Origin: Megaustenia siamemsis
Taxonomy: Eukaryota > Mollusca > Gastropoda > Stylommatophora > Ariophantidae
Reading direction: 5' to 3'
DNA: 64,000 nt
NCBI GenBank assembly: GCA_032433765.1
Contig: JAVIAB010000073.1
Coordinates: 67,474,087 to 67,538,086, forward strand
Shown: positions 50,701 to 62,700 of the stretch, piece by piece
Numbering within the stretch: position 1 is the first letter of the stretch
Layout: each line of letters starts with the position of its first letter
Program-made: the position numbers and the translations under genes
The notes under the pieces: generated by a model
Database searches by the model: none
What the model was told of the DNA's origin: nothing
Seen by the model: only the letters and a program-made list of their open reading frames with translations

Positions 50701-53700
50701 ATAGATCGCCATTCCACTCTATTTCTTGCTTTGATAGTGCAGGTTGTCATAGACTGACTTGTCCATCTTTTGTTGTTACTCGTCCATGTTAGTCTCGGTC
50801 TGCCTCTTTTACCTTGTATTTTCCCTTTCAATATAACTTTTAATAGGCTGTTGTGTCTTTTGACGTGCCCCAAAAATTTCATTTGTCTTGTCTTAATTGT
50901 ATTTAGTAGTTCTCTTTTTATTTTCAGTTGTTTTAAAACTTCATCGTTTGTTATCTTTTGTTTCCATCCAATTCTACCTATTCTTCTATAAATCCACATT
51001 TCAAAGGCTTCAATTTTCTGTTCTGTTTTCTTGTCTGATGTCCATGTTTCTGTACCATACAGGAATATTGAGAAGATGTAATATTTTGCTATTCTTAGCT
51101 TCAGCCCTACTGTTATTTGTTTTGATGTTAGTATATTTTTAATGGCATTAAAATTACTTTTTGCCATACCTATTCTTTTGTTTATTTCAATTTTACATTT
51201 TCCATCATTGGTTATAGTATGTCCAAGGTAGTTGTAACTCTGAACTGTCTCCAGATGTATTCCTTCAACTGTATTATTTATTTGTAGGTCTTCAGAATTT
51301 TCTTTGTTTATGATCATAATTTTAGTCTTTTTGATATTCATATCTAGTCCATATTTTTTGCTTGTAATGTTTATCACATTAAGCAATTGTTGTAGGTCTT
51401 TAGGATTTTCTGCTAGTAGAACAGTATCATCAGCATATCTTAGGTTATTGATTATCTTTCCATTAATGTTTAGGCCTGGCATCTCTGAGATGTTTTTAAA
51501 GATTTGCTCAGTGTATATATATATTGAACAAGCTTGGTGATAGGATGCATCCTTCTCTTACTCATCTTTTTATGTCAATGGGTGTAGAGTTCTCCTTGTT
51601 ATATTTTATTATTGCTGTTTGCTCCGAGTACAAATTACATATTAGTCGTATGTCTGTGTCGTCTTTATTTATATCTTTTAGGCAGTCTATAAGTTGATTA
51701 TGGTGTATTCTATCAAAAGCTAAATTAATATCTCAATATCTACTACTGTGTTTTCAACTGTAAAGTTATGTTCTATATTTCTATGGAATTATATTTATTT
51801 GACTGATTTAGAAAACAACTGAAGAAATAGAAAATAAAGTAGATGCATTTAAAAACTAATGTCTGAGAAAAATGTATGCCATGGAATGAATTCAAGATTA
51901 GTGCATAAATAAGAGACAATGTGACAAAGCAACCAAAAATATCTATATTCAAAAGGAGAAGATTGGCCATGTGATGAGAAGAGATAATAAGAGAATCTCA
52001 AAGCAGGTACTAAAATGGGAACCAGAGGATAAAAAAAAAAATAGGCTGACTTAGAGAAACACGAAAAGAACACTGAGGTGAGAGGCAACAACAGCATGTA
52101 TGAACTTTCCTTGTTGAGATTGAGTGACTCGCCCAGAACAAAGACATGTGATGAGATCAAATGTGGGTACTGTGCAAGGTCTAACACTTAACATCAAAGA
52201 TTGTCAAACATAGAGAATCTAGAATTTCTGCCCTATGTGCTGTCTTCAGCTAGAATAGACAGATATTGATTCTGTACTGCTATACGAAAAACTTCTAGCT
52301 CATTATCTAAAGAAATACATACAGTTTATTTGATCATATCATCCTTTCAAGTTTGATATTTGATTAATTAATGTGCAAGAAAATTAATTAGTTACATATA
52401 ATTTGCTCACCTTTTCTCTGTACTTCTCATTGTATTTCTGAATGTATAACCTGCAAGTATGATGTTTCATGTAACTATTAATTTGTTTCTTTACAGTTAC
52501 TTTCATTATTTCAATTCACAATAGTCCACAACATTAAACTTTAGTCCTGTTAATAATCTTTCTGAACAAATATTCAAAAAAAGTAACAAGCCATGAACAG
52601 CTGGAAGTCACATCATCTTCTGCATTTCAACTCCCAGTGGAGTCTTCAACAAACACTTTCCAAGTCATCCTTTGGTGCCTTTGTCTTAAGATCATTCCAT
52701 GTCTTCCCCATCCTCTCTGCTTCCTGCTTCTTCTTCAAGTAAACTTTGACCTTCCCCTTTGTCTCATCCCCTAGGGTTCCAAAAAAATGGCTTGTAATGT
52801 AATAAAAAGTGCTATCATTTACCTAATATATTATTTCTTGCATCTTTTCTACCAACATACTTTGAAAATATATTTTAAATGGACAGGTTCTTATTAAAAA
52901 ATGTGAAAGACTGATTACGAAATAAAAAAAAAAGATCTGCAGGTAAATATACTATAAAAAGAAGATGCAAAATGTGTAGGCTGATAGTTCATGTAGTTGA
53001 CTTAATACACACAGGAAATAGAAATGATCAATTGGATTTTGTAAGTGTGATAGCTTTCAGGCAGTGGAAACATTCATGTTAATCATGTAACAAAAGAGAA
53101 AATCTCAAACTTTTTTATTTTGGCAAGCAGACTTTTGTGTGGCAGCTTGTGCTCCATCTACAAAGTTATAACTAAACAACAAAAAGCATTTTGTGATTCA
53201 CGTGTAGTAACTTTTTTTTCCTTTGTGGGTATGTTAAAGATAATGTTTATGTGCCATCGTTGTCAGCAACAATGGGGTGAGCTCCTGGACTTTTGTTAAT
53301 TAGTTGATGACCATCAATGGCAAAATGCTACAATGTGTGTGAGATGGACTTGACTACCACAAGTGTATGTGACGAGGACTAACATTTGTAATGTATGACT
53401 AAGACTTAGACAATTTCTTTTCATGTAAAATTATTTATTTCATTTGCAATACTCTGTGTAATCAGACCCATTGGAATACCACCAGGAGTCTGTCAAGGAT
53501 GTCTTTATTCATCAATGAATTTTTTCTGGAAATTTAGATTGGACAACCTAGGTCACAACGATGCAAATGAGGCACTCTCGCTGCCAGCCTAGGAGGTTAC
53601 TTGGCTACAAAATCTGGTGATTCTAATCTACATTCAGGACTGCTGTCTACACGCACTTTTATTAACTTTTCCTGCCTTTGCGGAGTTGTAGCTATCATTA

Positions 53701-56700
53701 AAAACATTTACTTTTTATGTGATGTCGGGTAATCTTAGCTAATCATTTATATTTGACTCCAATCCAATGTTTGTGTTTCTGTCCCTGTTGTTTCAGTTCA
53801 CTGTGCATATCAGCTAAAATAACATGCTCAGAGCAAGGCTAGCCACATTTCAGAAACCTAGACTTCAGGTAATCTAACTTTAGAATGCTGCTTTATACTT
53901 GATGACATTAACTCTCTCTCTCCCTCTTTGTGACAACAATAAAGAGATAACAGGTTAAATGGTTTGACCACGTGATCAAACAGAAAGATAAAAACACAAC
54001 ACAAGCCTTTAATAAACATTACAAGAATACCAGAATAAATAGCAGACCATAAAATAGATGGATTGATGAAATATTAGAAACACTAGAAAACATAATAGCA
54101 TCAGAAGAGCAAAAGATTGCAAATTATATCTCATCCTAATACTGAAAGGCAAATGAAGAAGGAATGAAAATATTAGATATATAAACAAGAATATCACATA
54201 AATGAATCAATAAATACAATTCTGACTTTCACTTTAACTCCCAGGAGTTATTACAGAAATGATTAAATTGTATTGTTTGTATAAACAAATATAGATTCTC
54301 AATGTTAATTTATGAGAGATTAAATGTCTTGAATTAAGCAGATGATAATCTATTATATCACTTATGGTCACCGGTGCAGCGAGCACTAAGACACATCTCT
54401 ACTTCAAATACAATTTTCACAAAAGTAAAGTGCTCCAAAAAATTATGACTTTCACTCACAGAAATTCTTAAATTGTATTGCTGCATCAACAAATATAGAT
54501 TCTAAATGTTAATATGGGAGATTAAATGTCTTGAATTAAGCGGACTGTAATATAAATTTTTCCAGTGTGTTACCGGGGCCTCATTATGAGGGAGGTAAAG
54601 AATAGTGACACTGTGACCTTCCAGGCATGTCGTAAGAGGCGACTAAGGAGGTTGATCGATGGCTTGACAAGCTGTCATTGTAAAAAGCATTGTTATGGAA
54701 ACAGAGCCATAGATTTGAGAGCAGTGATCTCTGCAATATGTGCCACTTTCACATGCAAGGTTTCTGTTTTTGATATTGTGGTTCTGCCCTATGTGCCGTC
54801 TTCGGCTCGAAAGGACAATAGATAGATAGAATATAAATTTCCCGTGTGTTACCGGGGCCTCGTTATGAGGGAAGTAAAGAATAGTGACACTGTGACCTTC
54901 TAGGCATGTCGTAAGAGGCGACTAAGGAGGTTGATTGATTGCTTGACAAGCTATCATTGTAAAAAAGTATTGTTATGGAAACAGTCATAGAGATTTTAGA
55001 AGCAGCGATCTCTGCAATATGTGCCATTTTGGCACACAAAGGTTTCTGTTTTTGAGATTGTGGTTCTGCCCTATGTGCCATCTTCGGCTCGAAAGGACAA
55101 TAGATAGATAGAATATAAATTATATAGTCCTGGAGTAATTTATCTGGAAGTGGTGGACTAGACAAAAATTCAAGTAAGATTTTTGAGGTGGGGGGGGGGG
55201 GGGGAGATCCCATATTTTACGTCACAACTGCCTTAATCCAAAGTGGACTTTTTAACAAGTACTCGTGGTCCAGTGCTGGATCTTCAATGCTAATGTCAAG
55301 GCAGTTCCACTCTATAGTTCCAAAACATGGAAGGAAACAAAGACTAAAAGCAAGAGACTCCAATCTTTCATAAACATATGCCTCCAACAGCCTCATAATA
55401 TTAGATGGCCAAATAAAATTACAAATGAAAACATATGGGAAAGAAATGTCCAGATACCAATGTAAATAGAGATCAAGAAAAGGAAATTGGAATAGATTGG
55501 CCACAAATTGCAATGACCATCAAGCAATATTGCAAGACAGTCAATGAAATGGAATCCACAAGGGACTAGGAAAATTGGAAGGCCCAAGCAAACCTGGATA
55601 AGAATCATCAAGACAAAAGCAAAGGTTGTAGGATGGAAGAGGACTCGGAGAAGATAGCACAGAAGTGAGCGTGGTTGCAGCCCTTTGCTCCACAAGGAAC
55701 TGCAAGGCATAAGTAAAGTCACTTTAGTGAAATATATCGTTAAAACCTCATTAATCATTTATTATAACCATTTACACTTCTAATCCTTCCACTCAGTTGT
55801 CCCATTATATTTGTACTTAATATGACTCAAATTCCAGAGTCTTGTTATGTCATTGTAAAACAATAAATGTAAAGATAAGACAAAGGGAAAAAAAATTGGT
55901 TAACCATACTTAATATAAGGAGATGCTGCCTCTTTGCCATATTTCTTGATATAATTCCAAGCCATTCGAAGATGAGCTTCATGTGTCCAGTTCTCAAATG
56001 GCAGTGTTGCATCTTCAAAAGCTTTCATGAAAATCTCATCCCCAATAGATCTGAACTGCCTGAATGATCAAAGTAAAGAATTGAGTTGAAAACGCAATAT
56101 TTAACACACTCAACTTACTTCACACTTACTTATATTTATTATATCTATATTCTGAGCAGTCCACCTGTCCCATGACTCCTCTTCTTGCAAGAAGCATTTT
56201 GATATATGGCTTATATTTTCCTTACAAATCGTCCACATAATGTTAAGCACACGAATGTTAGACTAACATTAGTTGCTAACACACTTATAAGAAACTAAGG
56301 AGCCTCGGTAACTGAGTGGTTAGTTTGCTCGCTTCCTAATCAGAAGGGTCCAGGTTCGATCCCCTGCAGTAGCAGATTTATCAAAATAGCATAGCTTACT
56401 GTAAAAAACAACAAAGTGCATTTAAGCCTATTTAATGTCTTTTTAATTAGAGATGATAAAAAAAGAGAAGTTGAGAGGCAAAGGCTGAAGTATGTGTACA
56501 TGCAGAGAGAATATATTGGACAACTTTTGATAAATTTTAATTTGAAAAATCTGCACAAGATTGTCTATACAATTTGAAAACTATTTTTCGACATTTATTA
56601 TGCCTTTAAATAATTAATGTTTCTATTGTTTTAATTTGTTATATCAAGAAGCAATAACAGATATTGATCTAACATTTATTATTTATATTTTAGCACATGA

Positions 56701-59700
56701 TTTCTTGAAAACATTTTGTTCTTGGCCATTCTTTATGTTTTAACATTACTATCTTTAAACAAAGATAGATGCATTAGGAGAGCTAGGAGTACAAGTCATA
56801 ACAAAACTGGACAATGACATATTTAACAACTGGAGTCGTGATTCACTAGACACTGTGGGACTTGCTAAGGAGGGGATCTGAGCACCTATGGACATGTTCG
56901 GAGTGCAATGATGATCACCCACAAATAACTTATATAACAGTGGGCACAAACACAAAAAACTACAAAGATCTATCTTTGAAGCCATCTCAAAGAAGTCAGG
57001 TGCCACGCACCTTAGAAGACTATCGCATTCTTAGTGCCATGCGCCATATTGCCAAAGTATTATTAAAAATCATCATGAGATGTGTAAGAAACCAAATAAG
57101 ACCAGAAATAAGTGAGGAACACTGGATTTGTAGAAGGAAAAGCACCAATAAGGCAGGATATACATCCTAAGAACATCGATAGAAAGGGCTATAAAAGTAA
57201 GGAAATACCTATACATATGCTTCATAGAATTTGTGAAATCATTTGACAAAGTAAAACATGTGGAAATAATTAAAGGTTGTAAGAATCATAAAAAACATGT
57301 ATTTGGCAACAACTAAATAAACAGGACAAATCTGAAACAAGTGCAACACGTCAAATATTTGGGAACAATAATAACATCAGATGGAAGATGCACCACAGAA
57401 ATAAAAAGCAGAATAGCTCAGGCCAAAATAGCATTTCAGAAAACGAAAAATGTCTTATGCAACAAGTCTATATCAATAGAAGTGAGAAAGAGAGTTTATC
57501 GGTGCTATATAGAGCCAATTTTGACCTGTGAAAGTGAATCATGGACAGTAGACAAACAAATGAAAAGACGATTAGAGGCCACAGAGGTTGGGATTTCTCA
57601 GAAGAATGTTGAAAGTTCCCCGGACAGTAAAAAAAGATCAATGAGGACATTCTCAAAGATATCAACAAGAATAAAAAATATAAAAAGGGAGCCAGTAAAA
57701 CACATCAGAAAGAAACAATCAACATTGTTCAAGCACATCATGGAAGGATATGATTGCCTACGCCAACTGGTATGGCACATGATGATTGGCAACAAACAGC
57801 AGCCATAAGAACTGGCAACCAAGGAGGACAGTTTCAATATATAGAACAAGGAATATGACAAGATTGTGTTCTGTCGCTGGATTTGTTCTAGCTTTACAGT
57901 GAAAATATGAGATCATTAAAAGACAACAACAACAAAATTAAAGTCAAAGGTCAGTCATAGCATAAATAATTTGCAATATGTGGATGACACAGTCTTAATA
58001 GCAGAGATGGAGAATGAACTACAAGAGATGATAAATTTAATAGTCAAAGAAAGCAACAAGAAAGACCAGATAGAAAGAAAACAATTAATGGTAATATCAA
58101 AGAAACAACTATCACACAACATAAAGATAAGCAGGACAAATCTGAAACAAGTGCAAAGCCTCAAATACCGGGTACAATAATAACATCAGATGGAAGACGC
58201 ACCACAGAAATAAAAAGGCAAATAGCATAGGCCAAAGTAGCATTTCAAAAAATGAAAAACATCTTATGGAAGCGAATCACGGACAGAAGACAAACAAATG
58301 AAAAGATGATCAGAGGCCACAGAAATGGGATTTCTCAGAAGAATGTTTAGAGTTCCTTTGACATCTAAAAAGAACAATGAGGAAATTCTCCAAGAAGCCA
58401 ACACAAAAAGAGAGCTCCTAAAAACATCAGACAAAAACAATCGACAATTTTCTGGCACATTATGAGAAGAGGAAAATTGGAATACTTGGTTACAAATGAT
58501 AAAATACAAGGAAAGAAAGATCTTGGATGACAAAGAAAGAAGATACTAGATAACTTTGTGTTATGTTATGATAAACAGTCAACAACATATATTGTCAGAC
58601 TATAATCATCAGCCCATATTGGTTGAAACTGTAGTCCACACAAAACTTTCTGATCAAATTTACTGTCCAAATTTAAACTTAGCTGGTTCATGTTATGGTG
58701 TACTAGGGTGGCTCCATTTCTAAAATAACTTCACCCGATTTTCCAGCTGTTATTTCTAGGTCGCATCACATGGAAAATCACAATAGTTGTAGCCACAATG
58801 ACAAACAACTCTAGTCAAAATTCAAACAGTTTATTACACTTTTACAGTCACATCTGCACACTTACAGTCACAATAAAATCCATTTATTTTTCTTACATAT
58901 GATCCATTAGCAGCAGTACTGAAACTATCAACGTCTTAAATAGATGAATTGTTAGTCTACCGTCGAACTTGATAAATTCAAGGTCCTTATCCCTATCTAG
59001 ATTAGATCGTAACTCTTAAAGATCTGGTCTTACTATAACTAACTATTCCAGCTCTGGTCTCTCAATAACTATTCTAGATCTGGTCTCTCTATACTAACTT
59101 TTCTAGCTCTGGTCTCTCTATAGCTATTCTAGATCTGATCTTTCTCAATGACTAACTACATCTGGTCTCTCTCTCTCTGCTAACTATTTTTCTGTGCCTT
59201 AGTTTAAATATGCCCAGTCTTATCTTCCCAAGCTCCTTTGCGCATCCAATCAAAATTCGCCACACTGAATTATCTGTCTCCAATTTACAAAACAACACGT
59301 CACTAATCAACTCTGCCCAAAATTCAAAGTTTCTAAATAACTCTACCTTGAACTTTTGGCCTTGATCATATCATGGATTTAGCCTGGCTAATAATTTTTT
59401 GTCGACCTAATTTTTAACATGTTACTTGTCACATTTTCCACCTTCTCCACGCTTCAGGAATTTCCACTCTCGACTTGCTCTTTTTCAGTTACTATTACTT
59501 TATGTCTCTATATACTATTACAATGGTGTTGAGGTTCTTAAATGACTTGGCACTTCCAGACCTCAAACTTGACAGTCACATTACAGCTTGAGAACTAAAG
59601 AAGAAGGAAAATGACCTTGTAAAATATATCAATGGCTCTTGCAGAGTTTCAGATATACTGACTCCAGTAACATTCCCATACCACACTGTATGATCTCCAA

Positions 59701-62700
59701 TGCTGTGATACGAGTGAGAGTCACACAATAAAACAGCTAAAGAGCCTAGGATGACTGGTACACCCTGAAACACATGACACATATTTTAGTACAATCACAA
59801 AGTTGTATTGAAGTAAATCTAACAGTAGAATGATGTAATTATAAATCACATAGATTTTATGTTTCTAATGTGCATCAGACATAATATATAGAACAACAAT
59901 GAAGCAAGTCAATAATTATGTTTATGACATTTTAAAGAAAAATGTCACCTCCTCCCCCTGTATGTGTGGAACACCATCAAACTGGCACATGTTGTCCTTG
60001 GCAGGTTTGGAAAAGTGAATGCCTTTATCAACCTGGGAACAAAAATAAAGTCAAATTTAAATGCTCTAAACCCTAGTGTTATCAGTTATTTTTGACTGAA
60101 CTAGGAGTTAAGATTACATTAAACAACAGACACTAACATAACTTTATTATATCCTACACAATTTTAGTTTTTGGTTGTTTTAAATGTTGCTCTCAAAAAC
60201 AACTGTTAAAATAACCAAAAACAAAATAAAATTACACTTTATCCAATGCTATGCACCAACCAATGATAAGGATGATTTAGTTAAAGATGATTTCTATAAA
60301 CAGCTACAATGTCAGATGGATGCAAGGCGAGCCAAGGATATTATAATCTTGATGGGAGACATAAATGCTAAAGTAGGATCAGACAACAGAAGCTTCGAAG
60401 AGATTATGGGAAAACATGGACTTGGAGATATAAACGAGAATGGAGAGATATTTGTGAATTTCTGCACCCTTAATCAAGTGGGCCTAGCAGGAACAATATT
60501 CCAACATAAAAGAATACACAAAGCTACATTGGTGTCACCAGATCATAGAACGGAAAATCAAATTGATCACATATGTATTAATAATAAGTTTAAGTCATCC
60601 TTACAGGATGTAATAGTATATAGAGGGGCAGATGTAGCTTCTGATCATCATCTTCTGATAGCCAAACTTAAATTAAAGTAAAACGGTATACTACAGCGAA
60701 TAAGGGTAGAAAGTATTTCAATGTAGGGTTTCTTAAAGAACAAGGAAATAAAAAAAGATAAATTCGCAGACACAATATCAAACAAATACCAAGTCCTCCA
60801 ACAACTAGAAAATACAATAATATAGAAGATCATTGGAAACAGGTAAAGGATATATGGAAAGAGACATGCGAAAACACTGGGGAAAAGAGAACGCCAGAAT
60901 AAGGCATGGATGACTGCAGAGACCCTGGATAAAATTAAAGAAAGAAAGAACAAGCAAGCAGACATAAATAAAAGCAAAACGAGAAGTAATAAAGCCAAGA
61001 CACAGGAAGCTTACACAGAGGTGAACAAAAAGAAGTGAGAAGATGCATTAAAAGGGATAAGAGGAAATATATAGATGAACTAGCTAAAGAGGCAGACGAA
61101 GCAGCAAATAAAGGGAATATGAAAGAACTGTACAACAGCAATAATATTTAAAAAAAATGGTATTGTGACAGCTTTTACGTGGAAATGGACAAAACAAAAG
61201 TCAACGTTTCGACCAAGAGGCCTTCGGCTGGACGAACAACAAACACACGAAATATATATAAGGGTATATTAACAAACCAAACTACATGTCGATAATATGC
61301 TAGACACTCAAGAGAGGAAAATAAAAAAGGAGGTCACTTCCCTGTGTTCCGGAGTGCGGTCAGTCTGAGAATGGACTCAAACAACTTTATACAACAGCAC
61401 AAAGAAATTAAGTGGAAAATACAAACAGATCAATGCCTTTATTAAAAATAAGAAAGGAAATCTGCTTAGTAATATAAGGGAACAAATGGAGAGATGGAAA
61501 GAGCATTTTGAAGAACTTTTGAACAGACCCGGCTCAAATAATCCTCCAGATATACTACCAGCAGAAGAATAGTTACACGTTAACTGTGGAAAATCAAGCA
61601 AAGAAGAAATAATTAAAGCCATCAAACTATTAAAAAATGGTAAAGCCACAGGACCAGATGAAATTCCTTCAGAAGCCATCAAAGCAGATATTAACACCTC
61701 TAACAAGATGTTACATAATCTATTGGATACAATTTGGGAGAGGGAAGAAATACCTAAAGACTGGAAAGAAGGTTATATGATCAAACTACCAAAGAAGAAA
61801 GTTTACAGGAGCGCACAAATTATAGGGGAATTATTACACTATCAGTGCCAGGAAAAATATTAAGCAGAATCATTCTGGAGAGACTAAATGAGGCCATAGA
61901 GAAACATTTGAGAGATGAACAAGCAGGTTTTAGGAAGAAAAGATCATGTGCTGATCAAATAACTACTCTACGTATAATAGTTCAACAAAGTTTAGAACTA
62001 AAATCCCCACTTTATATAATGTATGAAGGAACAAAATGTAGAGTGGTGCATGAAGGACAGCTTACAGAAGCATTTGAAATAAGAACAGGAGTAAGGCAAG
62101 GATGCCTCCTGTCCCCATTTCTCTTTCTACTGGCCATAGATTGGATTATGAAAATAACTCAAAACAACAGAAATGGAATCCGGTGGTCACTGACCAAACA
62201 ACTTGATGATTTAGACTTTGCTGATGACATAGCTCTCCTATCACACAGCCATCAACAGATGCAGGATAAAATGAGCATACTTGATGATGACTGAAGATTA
62301 ATAGAGATAAGACCAACATTATGAGAATTAATACAGTTGGCAATAACCAAATAAAACTAGGAGAAATACCTCTACTAGACGTACAATCTTACATATATCT
62401 GGGCAGTAATATAGATAAAGAGGGAGGAACAGAAAATGATACCAAAATAAGGATATCAAAAGCAAGAGGAGCTTTCATTGCACTGGGAGACATATGGAAA
62501 TCCAAAGAAATTAGGCTAAATACAAAAATAAAAATTTTCAACTCAAATGTTAAGTCGGTCCTATTATATGGCTGTGAAACATGGAGAACAACAAAATTGA
62601 CAATCACGAAGATACAGACTTTCATTAATGGATGCTTACGCAGAATAAAAGGATGGAAATGGCAGGACAAAATCACTAACATAGAATTATGGAAATGTAC

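Noticed and set aside
56292..56370. tRNA gene
   Set aside because: Promoter boxes look good but the acceptor stem does not pair; more likely a SINE head. A tRNAscan run would decide.
59576..59782. Stand-alone small protein MCHVFQGVPVILGS...
   Set aside because: Its centre is exon 4 of the flavin-reductase-like gene; both ends of that frame are intron sequence.
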